Below, in pieces: positions 47,940 through 64,000 of a stretch of DNA of 64,000 bases. The notes beneath the pieces are model-generated. The model was not told where the DNA came from. It saw nothing but the letters and a program-made list of their open reading frames with translations, and did no database searches. How positions within the stretch are numbered: position 1 is the stretch's first letter; every line of letters begins with the position of its first letter. The DNA is from Wuchereria bancrofti (Eukaryota > Nematoda > Chromadorea > Rhabditida > Onchocercidae): the NCBI GenBank assembly GCA_005281725.1, contig SSBO01000004.1:992001-1056000 (forward strand), read 5' to 3'. The position numbers were made by a program, and so were the translations under genes.

Positions 47940-50900
47940 ATGCGGAATGGTACCACTCAAACCGAGGTTCTACTCTTTCAGACAGTTGGACCAATGTCGA
48001 TAATACTGCGAAATACAGCAGTGCCAGGGATGCTTTGTATTTTTCCATGTACCCTCCGAATTGGAAGTTGGTTAGTGCTATTGTTTTCTAGCTCTTGATT
48101 TACTTTCAGGGTTAAATATTCATTAATTAACTAAAAAATAAAGATTCCAGAACTATTTTGGAAGATATTTTGAGACAAGATAATTCTAATACTGATTTTT
48201 TTATCAGCGAAACACTACATTAGGGTCTGTATGGTGAACTTTGTTGCTCTGAGCTTGGGTACCTATTTTGGAAAACCTTTTTGAAAGAAAAAAATGGAGA
48301 AAAAGTCTCAGAAGATAATTTCAGGTTAACTTTTGTGCTCGATCTGCTACTTATCGTGTTTCCAGTGGTACTGACCCTGACTTTATTTTCGGACCATATA
48401 CTGTTACTACTGTTAGCACAAACTATAACACTTTTGACCTTTGTTGTCGTTCTAATATGCGATCAATGTTTTATGAAACGAAGAAAACGAACGTACTGCG
48501 ATTTGTTCCATCAAATCAATGATGACCATTATTCACCTACTAAATTTGTCACTTACATGAGGTTGTTAATATAGAAATTAAAGCTAAACTACTGATTTAA
48601 CATGAGCTTGTAATATATGACTTTTAAATGGAACTTTGTGTGGAATGTCTCTAAAATGGAATATGCTCTTATCCCAAATACTACTGCAGATTATATGGCT
48701 TCCTTGCTACAGCTGGCGCCATATTATCCGTGGATTTTGATGTATTTCCACGTCGTTTTGCGAAGACGTCAATTTTTGGCCGAAGTGTTATGGATCTCGG
48801 CACAGCTACATTTGTTTATTGTTTTGCTGTGGTTGATGTGTTCCGACATTATCCTGGAAGAGTAAAACACGTCACTCAAAAGCAGTGGTTCTCGTTCTTA
48901 TATTCATAATTTTAAATGTATTATGCGGTGATACTGATATTTGAGCGTTCACACTAGCGTAGCAGCTGATGTTGAGTTAGCATGGGATATATTACTGGCG
49001 AACCATAAAGAAAATACTCTTTTAAGTCAGACAAGGACTGGTCATATTTTGTTGTTTTTGTTTTTTTTTTTTTTATTGTCACGGACAACTTTTTTAATAA
49101 ATAAATTAAGTGTGGTCGGATAACTAGCTTAATGAGTTTATTTCGGCATTTTCATGCTCTATGTTATCATAATAAAAATATATTGCTGCCATAAATGAGA
49201 TTCATTGCATAATTAAATAATCGTCGTAAGAAAATCTAATTTAACCAAAAGATATGACATGATTTCGTACAGGAAATCAGATGAAAGATCGAACATGATC
49301 AGTAAGCATAAATTAACGAGAGAAACATAGGTTTGGGACATTCTCTAAGTAATTCATTCCAGGTACTGCTCTTTGAAGCCGTCATCAAGTGCTGTGTTAA
49401 TAATGCTCGGCATAGCACGAACATTTTTGCTTCATTTCACCAACTATCAATATCAGATCAGCGAATATGGTATATATTGGAATTTCTTTATTACCCTCGG
49501 ATTGTTGCGGGTTCGTTTAACTTGTTTTATGGAGAGAATATCTCCCTTCCATTATCATGAAGTTATTACTGCTACTCAGTGGTATTTCTCTATCGTTCCA
49601 CTTTAATTTCCAGTAATTTCCTGAATTAAAACATGAAGTAACAAAAGTAAATTTACAAAATTTTAGTTCTTAGTGGACTTTTTGGGTCGACGTTACCATT
49701 TATTGTTGGGGATAATCATTGCTTTTACGTACCAATATTTTCTAACGAAACAAAATTTACAGGTGCTTTTTTATGTTTACATGAAATAACTTCCAGTAGT
49801 AAAGTAGTAAACTTGGATTTAAGTATTTCTAATATTTCTATACGATTATTTCTTATTTAAGGGATCATTCAATCGTTGACAAAGGCTCAATATCAAAGCT
49901 TTCATAGAGAGGGGAAAAGAAATATAATTTTTAATCTATAATAAAATCAAAAAGTTTGTTAATGAGGATTTGTAGAGAGGAAAAAGTATTACTGCTTTAA
50001 GAATTAGTGAGCAATATGCTGCTGATTTGAGATTTTTATTATCAGGAATATTTGATTTCGAATGAAACAAAAAGGAAAGATTTTGTGTCCAAAAATCGCG
50101 AAGGGATTTTTTCATTTTTTGGGTATCTGTCAATCTATTATTTGGCATCGGCTATAGCCAATTTTTTATTTACTGCTACATCACACCAAGAATATTGCGA
50201 TCCTAACATGAATTGTAGTGTAACCGAAAGAAGGTATAATAAGTATTAATGTTAATGGCAAGGATAACACTTCGTTTGTTATTTATTAGATTTTTGTCGT
50301 GCTTAACCTTCTCTCCTATTTTTGCTTCCATAAAGAAGTATTAAAATTAGAAGGTACCTTTATTCCTTTTCGTTGCATTCCTGTCTTTTATGTCCATCCT
50401 GTTCAATATGCATAGGAAAATAATTTCCAAAAGAAAATAATGCAGTGATCACAAGCGACTAAAATTTCTTTCCAACATTATTTTCAGAAAAAAAATAAAA
50501 AAAAAAAAGTCAAAAAAAATAAAAGAAAAAAGGAACATTTCACAGAATAGTTGGAGAATGTAGACGTTCATTATATTTTTTAGGAAACGAATCAAAGTAT
50601 GGTTCTACCGTTCTTTTCAGCTATTGTTACTCACTGTAGTAATTTTCTTAGCACAGGAATTCGCCATAAAACTCGTGGGCCCACCATCACGAAGAATTGC
50701 TAACGTGCCGTACATTCTAGAAATGATGAGTACTTTGTCTATTACTTTTTTTTATTTCAATCCAATATTCTACAATAGCTGTTTAGGGCAAAGCATTAAA
50801 AAGGCGAATTATTCAATGATTCAGACCATCCGTAAAAGTAATAAATGGGAAGTTGCTGACATAAGTGCACTTTGTTCATATCAGGGAACTCTTTATGAAT

Positions 50901-51678
50901 GAGACATTTCAGGTGGTTTTTCATAACATTTATTTGTGCAGTTATTTATTCGTTCAGTTGCTTCAGAGCTGGGCTTCACAAATTTCGGGATTCCACAACA
51001 GTAAGTTTACTATCAGGGCAGATTTTCATTTGTTACTTTCCTTACTTCTGATTGATTCCAGAAAGAGCACTAGTAGTTTTCCGAATCAGTGTAAGGAACT
51101 GACATTCCAACATTCCATAATTTCTAGAGTTAAACAAAAAGGCAAATACAGCGGAAAATGGTAGGATGGAAATGCATTCTGAAACGAAAATTGTGCTGGG
51201 TGATGGTAAGTTTTGGAATTTAATTCGAAGCATTAGCATATAACGAATTCTTATGTCTCTTAACAAAACTAATCTCGAGCACCGCTAATAGGAATGTTCA
51301 TTGCAAAGCAGTGATACAAGTAAAACTAATATCGTAAAACTCCCTCTTGTCTTATGCGATTTCAACACTATTCCAGATGAAAATCCATTGGAAGTACTGA
51401 AACCATTTCTAGTGGATTCCATTAATGAACAAGGATTGCTGTTCTTCTTATTGGCAAATATTCTAACGGGTTTAGTGAATAAAAGCATAAACACTTCGTC
51501 GGTAAAGAATCACTATCATGCAACCGCTATAATAACGGTCTACATGTGTTCTTGTGTTACCCTTGTTCATCTTTTTACCAGATTACAGAAGAAAGTTAAT
51601 TGTAAAAGTGCTTTGTGTGGTATCATATTCTTTCGCAATAAGAACTCTCTTCTCTGTCCTAGCATCTCTTTACCTTAA
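47940..51678 (+). CDS. PIGW: PIG-W/GWT1 inositol acyltransferase, diverged copy 2
   Basis: Ten exons: 47940-48070, 48325-48561, 48690-48884, 49363-49510, 49667-49762, 50046-50233, 50584-50725, 50913-51000, 51128-51205, 51377-51678. They give 534 codons plus stop. Exons 2, 5 and 7 have the same lengths as in copy 1 (237, 96, 142). Shared motifs: NGTTQTEVLLFQTVGPMSII, DDHYSPTKFVTYMR, SVDFDVFPRRFAKT, GRSVMDLGTA, ISEYGIYWNFFITL, NREGIFSFFGYLSIYY, PPSRRIANVPYILEM, FFLLANILTGLVN. Differences: a shorter N-terminus, an inserted loop after the YLSIYY helix with a possible N-glycosylation site (NCS), and an extra hydrophilic exon (51128-51205). After exon 7 the intron begins ATGAGT instead of GT, so it may be mis-spliced. 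Transcript status is unknown. Confidence 0.85.
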
Positions 51679-52067
51679 TTATCTTCAATATGGATTGTAT
51701 TGCAGTCGTAAATGAATTCAAAGTTGGGCTGTAAAATTCCGAAACTCGATGAGCTTACGTCCGCTACTGAAACTAATTTGTAGCTGATTTCTTTGTGAAA
51801 ACATATGAAATCGTTCATGAACTCGTGATAACATCAGTATATACACATTGCATAGTTAAACATATTTCAATTTATTTAACAAGAAACTGTTTTCAAGTGT
51901 TGCCCACTTTTATGAACATTCTACAAAATTCTTGAATGTTTTCATTGAGAGGTCATTGTCAAATTCATCCATACTATACGGATTATATACATTTTTGAAA
52001 AACTGCTTTGTGAAGTTTAGTCAAGAATTCATCACAATCTAGGGGTTTATTTCTGAACAGACCTTAC
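51679..52067. other. Convergent 3' region PIG-W copy 2 / rpt-1
   Basis: About 390 bases between two stop codons, holding both 3' UTRs. Nothing else is seen. Confidence 0.55.
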
Positions 52068-55023
<2,956 letters not shown>

Positions 55024-57857
55024 CTCGTATAACTACGCCTGAAACTGACTCGAAATAAGGAAGAGAAGAATATTATGAACCATTAACCTGATGCGAAAAA
55101 AACATAAACAAACACACTCCACCTCCCCAAATCACACGACCATTGCAACTCCCCTTTCTTGTTTTGCTCGCGACGTGAAATACCAATGGCCGTGCGGATT
55201 GATTCGAGAGTTCAAAGCATGAGGAAACGTGGATGTAACACGTGTCCGGTCGTTGATACTGATTAAAGGCAAACATTGATTAGCAATAGGCAGTATCACA
55301 TGACTCATCTAGACAAGCGTGACACACTTATCATGTCATACACACACGTACCTTAGGGACCAGAGAGGAGAGGTACAGTAATTTAAATGGATCAATTTAG
55401 TGAGAAGTGGAATATTGATAAAACGTAGTGCCAATGAGGGTACAATGCGGGTGGAAGTAATAATAAGAGCATCAGTGATGCCTTTAGTTTGCTATTCTTT
55501 CCCTTATCCCCGAACAGACGCGTTATGATTGAATCCCTGAAGAATTTTCTTCATCAGTCTTTCTGCAAATATGGCTTGCAGTGTGCAGTATGTATACGTT
55601 GGCTTGCACTTTATATGCATGGACGTTATTGAATGTAATGGAAAGTGAACAATAATGCGATGTGGATGATATTGAGAAATATAGCAATGCGAAAGACAGT
55701 CTGACAGGCCTTAGATGATGATGCAAGGCCTTGACTGAATATGTATGTGTCCTTTTTCTTGCTCAGTATTTGCAGATAAATGAGGAAAGGAATGAGTGCA
55801 AAGGAAAAGAGACGGACACTCTTCTCTCCACTTCTTGCTTTCATATAAGTGATGCAGTTTACACGGGCCTCAAAAAGCCTCCCATTCTAAAGGAAACATG
55901 AACTGAAAATCGATTTGATGAAATAGATGTAGTGAGTACCAACTGAGAATGAGATAAAAGTTGTTGGAGAGGTGTTTGCTTCTCCATCTCCTTTTAGCTA
56001 GATGATAAATATTTCGTGCTAAACTGCTCTCTTCACTTTTTCCCATACCTAACGCCCACGTCTGTCTTATCCTGCACAAACAATAATCATTAAAATTTCA
56101 GGCATGCTTATTTCCATACTTTTTCAGCACTTTGTACAATAAATTTGAATATCTCAGATTTTCTGACAACTCTTTATTCCCTCCGCGGTCATTGATTATA
56201 TTCGAATGTATCGTTCCAATGTACCTTAAAATCCTGACATGTCCTCAATATCATTGCAAGGTGTCGAAACACAGCGTAGCATTAGGATTTTTGTTGAAAA
56301 TTAATTTATAATCCTCATATCCAGGTCGTTTTGTCACTTGATAACTTTTTTTTTCATTAGGGGTTATAGTCATTTCTGATGACATCCATCTCATGGACTC
56401 ATGGAACTTATTTATGCGACATGACTTTTAAAATCATATCTACGTATCAATTATTGATTACACAAATGAGTGGTGAAATAATATAAGGACTGCAAAATAA
56501 GCAAAGAATAAATGAATTTGATAGGTGGCATGCGATTACACCTAAATAAAGTGGAAATGTTGGATTTCCCATACTCCTTGTCTTTTTTCTTCTGCTGCTT
56601 CGAGATTTCCACTTTTTTTAATGACTTGCAGTATTTTTTTCAATGACTTGCAGTCTTTGGCACTTCTTGAAATAAGAAAGAAAAGCCATAACTTATTAAC
56701 TGCTACATTTAGAAAAATAAGTAAGACATATGGTTTCAGCAACGAATGAATTATCAAAACCTCGCCTTTGTATTCATAAGACTTCTCCAAGATTTCGTGA
56801 AGAAATAGCTGGCAGAGCAAGAGAGGTGGTCTCGCCATATCACCTATACTACTTTTCCAATTTCATGCCACTAACTGCAGTGTTTTTGATCAGAAAATGT
56901 TTAAAGATAAACTAACCGAACACGTGAGAGGAAACAAGTTATGACTTATTGTTTTTCTGAATATGCTTAAAACAAAACGGATTACATACCTTTGCAAATA
57001 ACGGTTCTGAGTTTTGGTGGTAGCTTTAGGCAGTTATTCCTCTTTCTAAGAAAAGTTAATAAGCGAAGTTCAAGGACATAAAATCAGGAAACATTGATAC
57101 CTTAGTCCATTTTCACTCGTTTTACTACAGGAATTTTCAGTGAGAGAGGTAACAAGGGACTAAATCGACAAGAAACTTATAATGATAATTTTAGGTATTC
57201 AGAAAGCATTTGTAAATTTGACCCATTTTAGATCTAACTTTATTTCAGACGTTATTTATCTCAAAGTTGAAAAGCTTATCTCAAAGGTGCTACCCTATGT
57301 ACGGGATATTTTTTTTTTGTTTCTTTACACAGCTGTTAACACTGTTTATGGAAGGGAACGAAGAAGAGAATATATGTTGATTTACTTTAGGTGTGCAAAA
57401 TTACTTCCAACATCTCTGTGCACAAATCCATTTCTCTTATATGTAAGTATTATTGAGAAGTATCACAGCGGTAAGAAAAAGGAACCATACATTGTTTATA
57501 AAATATTGAAGTCAAACAAAATTTTTTTCCAAAAACTGCGATCGTTTGCATTAGTGAAGCTTAGTTTGCAATCATATTTAGTAATATCGCATAGAAAGTA
57601 ATGTGTAGAAAGAAAATGAGTATTTCTTCGTAAAATGCATAAGTGTTACAGGATAAAAGTAGTTTCATTGGATCATAGTGAGAAAATTATTACACTGGGA
57701 AAATTACTAATAAAAAGAACAAATTTTATTAGAAAGTTATTAATAAAATTTGTTCTCTTTTGTTCCGTCAAGCTTTGATTAGTAACATTACGAATTTAAT
57801 TACTAATTCGTAGTATATTATCTGATATTAACCGTCTTTCTGACTGACATATAGATT
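55024..57857. other. Divergent intergenic region rpt-1 / rab-3
   Basis: About 2.8 kb. It holds the rpt-1 5' site, a 139-codon open frame at 57182-57601 of unclear status, and a 16-bp hairpin at 57716-57756. The size fits a neuronal gene (rab-3) with an extended promoter, but I cannot point to specific elements. Confidence 0.5.
57716..57756. repeat. Perfect 16-bp inverted repeat with 9-base loop upstream of rab-3
   Basis: AGAACAAATTTTATTA (57716-57731) is followed by a 9-base spacer and its exact reverse complement (57741-57756). It ends about 100 bases before the rab-3 ATG. Confidence 0.9.
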
Positions 57858-59570
<1,713 letters not shown>

Positions 59571-61744
59571 CCGATTTTTAAATTCTCTTTCTAACAAAGA
59601 TGTTCTGTCAACATTGTTTAGTTCATGAGAATAGTCACTGAATCTTGGGAGGATTTTATGCTGACTCCGAGAGTTCAGTTTTTAGTTCTCATGAAATACT
59701 TTGGTAGAATTATAAAGTTCGCAATCGTTTTCCCATGAAAGTAACAAGTTTTTGTCATTAAATTCCATTTTCTTAGAAATTCCTGTAATTGAGACAAAGA
59801 TTTTAATTAATACAAATTTAATTTGCGGAAATGGTAAGTCCTTACAGTACTGCAAAATCGATACCTTAGTTTATATCTTAAAGTACTTTGTTGTAGTACG
59901 ATAGCTGATAAATATAAGATGATTTACTTTCATTTGCAACTACAGGATACTTTATAAACAAAGATTTACCACACCCTCCAGATATAACAGTCCCTGATCT
60001 CCGACTTGTTCTTCATTCATATCTGTCGCTCTGTCGCTTTCAAGTTAATATTCAATTGTAGAGTAGCTTTTTTATTGAAATGGGAAGGAAAGCTTGTTTG
60101 TTTTAGCTTATTTATTTGATACTGTCTGAAACAATGCATCTCAAACTAAGACTTTTAATTTTATACTGTTTTTATTTTTCATTACCTTTCTTTCCCATTT
60201 CTATATTAGTTCTTTTAAAACCAAACCAATTAATCTAACTTAATTTGCTTTCAGGACTAATCTGTCTCTTTCTCTACTACCTGTTTTACACAAAACTTTT
60301 TAACATTTCTACTTTTATTATACCATACAATTTTTCATTACACAATATTTTGGACTGCCAATTGTGATTCAGCTAAAACAAAAGAAAGGATATGTGACGG
60401 CGAACACTCATTAATTGTCGCTGTCCGAACTGAATCACCTAAAGTTCCAGTAGCTACATTCAGTTGATTTCACAATTGCTGAAGTCTTTACTTATCTGTA
60501 TTTACTTTTCCATTAAAGGGAATGAATAGATTGAATTGTATAATGGAAATAATTTGCTAGATTTGTCAAGAAAATGTTTATTCTACTAATTAATCATCAT
60601 CATTTAGCTTTATAAAACATGCCCTATGATTTCCATTTATCTTTAAGTGCAGTGCTGTAATAGTTCAGATTTGTGTATGCGTATATATTTATAAATTCGA
60701 ATTCTGTAAACTCTTATGGAAGTTAAACTCTTAAATGTTTATTACACATAAACATTGCTGATCTTTGGAATGCATAAATTGTGGGAATATATTGATTTGG
60801 AAGGTTTGCAGTTTGAAGCAAAGTTTGAAGATTTGCAACTTCTGCACCTGAATTAAGTTGTTTCGCTCAGTTATCGGGATGAAATTACACAGCATATTAC
60901 AATATCTTTATTAACAGACATAGTAGTAGTACAACAAACAGTTTATCGTGATGGAAGTAAACGAAGAATAATCGCAGAATTAAGGATCACTGAAAATGTT
61001 TTTTTTGAAGGATGAATCTTTGGTTATGTTTACATAATGTGTATTTGTCTGTCAAAATGGGAATGGTTTACAATATTTTGATATACCTGTCGGATACAAA
61101 AATAGCTATGTGAACAAAAAAACTATGTTAAAGAATACCTGATGCTACTGACTAAAAGACAGGAAATATTTGAATGTGTATCGACTTCCGGTATTTTAAC
61201 CATTATAGACAAATATAGCTATCAATAGAAGATGGAATTTAGTTAGATTTATTTTATAAACAAATAAAGGGGATCAGAAATTGACTTAATGAGGAATGAA
61301 GAATTAATTAAATGATTCTTCGTAGTGCAATTTGACGATTTTTACATGGGATCATTTTATTGCTATAATTTAGCTTGAGGTTCGCGACACAAATAATTTA
61401 AAAATGCTTGCAGGTGTTGCTATCAATAGGGTCATAATGGCAACAGAAGAAGAAATCCAATACTTCATACACTGATATACTTTTAGGTGAGATTACTAAG
61501 GCTTAACATAACTTCATGACCAGTGCTTGCTTATTATTATTAATGGATTTCTGAACGTATTTATTTACTTTCATTGTATTTTCCCTTACAGAAAATTCGG
61601 AAAATTGAAGCCAAACGAGTTGAGAAATGGAATTTCATGATGCGTCCACGTAAAATCTCGGAAAAACTTCTGGAGGGAGCATTGTTGATTGTTGTCCTCT
61701 AACGTGTCATTTTGTGGGTTGGGTAGAAGTGTTGACTGGGAAGG
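59571..61744. other. Intergenic region rab-3 to stip-1
   Basis: About 2.2 kb including the rab-3 3' UTR. One 111-base open segment after TTACAG (61591-61701) encodes a Lys/Arg-rich 37-mer but lacks a fitting upstream exon, so I do not call it a gene. No repeats stand out. Confidence 0.5.
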
Positions 61745-64000
61745 ATGAATGTAGAGGAGGATGACGGGATGGAAAGCTTTGAAATTAGTGAACGGGATTT
61801 GGAATATGCACTGAATCCAGGGTATCGTCGTGGATTATCGAAGAATCAACAACTATATGGTAAAGCTTTCATTCACTACTCCAATTCTTAATTATAGAAA
61901 GAAAAGTTTTTTTTTTGTTGTTATATGATTAATTACGAGACTTTTTAGACTTTTTCAAAGAATTAAATCTATTCGTTCCTTGATAGTTCTTGAATATATA
62001 TGTCTAGTCCGTCATTATTTCTTTCCATCTTCACTGACTGATTATTATATGGCAGGTATTTGGGCTGATCACGAGGAAAGTGACAACGAAGATGTACATG
62101 CCGGATTTGGTTCGAAAGGCTCAAAAAAACAAAGTAAAAATTATTCCGCACCAGTAACATTTGTCAGTGGCGGTATAAAACATGGCAATACAATTGAAAG
62201 AGAGGTTTTTTTATTTTTGCGCCATTGTTTTTCGATTTAATACCGTTGTTTGTTAGCCAGTATATTTGTTGATAGCTGACGGAAGCAAAAGTTATATTAC
62301 CAGTCGTTTATTGTAAATTATCCGTTACTTATTAGGGCCATATACCGTGATTACAGAATAAAAATGATGATGATGCAGTGGAAGATGAACCAGTTTCTCT
62401 GGAAAGACCACGGCGGCAATCTCGTCGACAGGCAGGTGCAAATGTTTTTGCTGGACTTCGTTTGTCGTAAGTCATCGATATGCTTTTAAAATATTTTCAA
62501 TTATTGGTATCAACCGTTAAACTGAAAGTGACTGAAAATGTTTTGAGATCAACTCATAGTGTAGTGGATCCTGGAAAATTCGCAGATTGGGCAAAGCATT
62601 CCAAATCAGATGTAATTATGAAAATGATGCGTAAAATGGGTTATGTACCGGGACAAGGGTTGGGTGCAAATAAACAAGGAATTGTGGAACCCATTCAAGC
62701 GGTTCTTCGACCAGGCAGGGCAGCTGTAGGTGCCTATGGAAGAGAATCGAAAGGACCGAACTTTGGAGGTTTGTTTGAAATTGTTTGATGTTTCCGGCTG
62801 TTGTATAAGGTAAGCCGGGATTTTTTTTTCAATTTTTGATGTAATTTAGAGGCATAAGAATAGTTCGGAACTTTTTGAGCTACCAGCATTAACTTCAGTT
62901 TTGATGCTGTTGTAATATATTGTTCTTGTTTCAGAATCGTCCGGAGAGGCACAAAAGAGAGTAGAATGCAGTAAAGATGATGGGAAAGTTGAAGGACCAT
63001 CAAGAAGAGGGAACTGGAAGAAAACTGGTTCCAAGAAAATTGTGAAATATCAGTATAAAACGATTGATGAAGTGATTGCCGAAGGCGGGCCACTCAAGCA
63101 ACGACTCAGCAGTGGAAGTAGTGGTGTCAAGGTATAATTTGCTTTTGTTTTTTTTAAAAATTTATTTCTAGTGGGAATTTTAATGAGAATCTATTCAGTT
63201 ATACTGATATTCAATTATACTGATACACTACTCCACTACGTATGTCTATTCAGCACCGCTACTGTCATTTAAACAAAATTTCTTCAAACTTTTGATTTAA
63301 GCCTTTATTATAGACCTTTTTTTAGGTTATCGATATGACGGGGAAGGAACAGAAAGTTTATTCCGGTTATGACGCTTATGCAGCTAAAACCAGGTATTGA
63401 TTGAGATTTAATATAGCTTTCATTTTGTGTGCGATTATAGAAGGCAAAAGATTTTTCCAGAGCAATCGTGGAAGCACAGATGGAGCGTCTTGTCTTTGAT
63501 GTGCCAGAATTAATGCATAATTTGAATTTATTAATCAACGAGACTGAAGAAACAATACGTCGCAATGATCGGCAAATGCGCTTTTTAAGAGTACGAAGTA
63601 TTGTTGATTTGTGGTTCGTCATCGTAACTCAACCTCACAGACTTCTTTGCTTTTCCAGCGATGATTTCTGTGTTATCTCCAACCCATCACTTGACCACAG
63701 TTATCGGAAAATTTGTAGAACAAACTAGATATACCAGGGGATACATGATTCTAATCATTATCTCTCCGTATAGTGACCTTAACACTGAATAATGCTTTTG
63801 TTCTTTTTTACTCATTAAGTTTTTTTTGTAACAGCTAGTAATGAAAATAAGTGACAAACAACCACTGAAGGATTAATACTTGACTTTTTATAGGATCAGA
63901 CAGCAGCACTCGAAAATGATAGCATGCAAATACAGGCCGCTTTGTGGAAGGAACGTGAGGAACAAAAACATGTGGAAGAGTTAAATGACTTATTGGAAAG
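61745..64000 (+). CDS. stip-1: STIP-1/TFIP11 G-patch splicing factor (5' part)
   Basis: Spliceosome-disassembly factor that recruits the DHX15/Prp43 helicase through its G-patch (family knowledge). Exons seen: 61745-61859, 62056-62204, 62357-62466, 62548-62768, 62935-63131, 63326-63393, 63461-63590, and one from 63894 running past the window end. All are in phase. Order of parts: acidic start MNVEEDDGMESFEISERDLE with the TFIP11 N-terminal motif NPGYRRGLSKNQQLYGIWAD, an acidic/basic linker (SLERPRRQSRRQAG), and the G-patch (IMKMMRKMGYVPGQGLGANK, then GIVEPIQAVLRPGRAAVGAY). Then TIDEVIAEGG and the start of the coiled-coil GCFC region (ELMHNLNLLINETEETIRRN). The C-terminus is missing. Confidence 0.93.

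Noticed and set aside
61591..61701. Possible Lys/Arg-rich exon (37 codons) after TTACAG
   Set aside because: No upstream exon joins in phase, and there is no recognisable family. It may be an untranslated leader of stip-1.

Overview
The window looks like nuclear DNA of a nematode, most likely a spirurid or filarial worm. It is AT-rich, its genes carry many short GT-AG introns, and several first exons start a few bases after a T-rich ...CAG with no promoter-proximal upstream exon, as expected for spliced-leader trans-splicing. Every recognisable product has a clear nematode orthologue. The species cannot be named from the sequence alone. There is no operon, CRISPR array, integrase or transposase, and I found no tRNA or rRNA gene. 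Exon models below were built by eye from splice signals, reading frame and protein families. In most genes the exon lengths add up exactly to an open reading frame.

Layout. 1-359 (+) is the end of a membrane-protein gene running in from the left. 511-5037 (-) is an SLC3A/4F2hc-type amino-acid transporter heavy chain. 7571-8994 (+) is a four-TM protein. 10742-14898 (-) is fzr-1/Cdh1, the APC/C activator, divergent from 15473-21932 (+), a mut-7/EXD3-type 3'-5' exonuclease. 22807-25736 (+) is an unrecognised RRM protein, convergent with 26117-27490 (-), a small MGC-start lipid-anchored protein. 29142-30362 (-) is exosome subunit crn-5/EXOSC5, divergent from 31202-32612 (+), NECAP. Two UBE2J2-type E2 genes follow in tandem (33543-35203 and 37324-38696, +), then sqv-2/B3GALT6 (39942-42103, +). 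Two PIG-W genes also lie in tandem (42843-46240 and 47940-51678, +). rpt-1/PSMC2 (52068-55023, -), rab-3 (57858-59570, +) and the 5' part of stip-1/TFIP11 (61745 to the window end, +) complete the window.

Functional themes. These are housekeeping genes on a chromosome arm, not a pathway cluster. Protein turnover recurs (fzr-1, two E2s, rpt-1). So do RNA processing or silencing (mut-7, crn-5, stip-1, the RRM protein) and secretory-pathway glycosylation or GPI assembly (sqv-2, PIG-W).

Points worth a second look. Two separate tandem duplications have diverging copies: the first E2 has lost its membrane anchor, and the second PIG-W has lost a splice donor. The mut-7 gene has apparent frame conflicts, whereas nearly all neighbouring genes are clean. 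rpt-1 has a GC-AG intron. Exon fragments are duplicated into non-coding DNA at fzr-1 and downstream of the first E2. A perfect 16-bp inverted repeat lies just upstream of rab-3. I found no convincing new multi-gene system.
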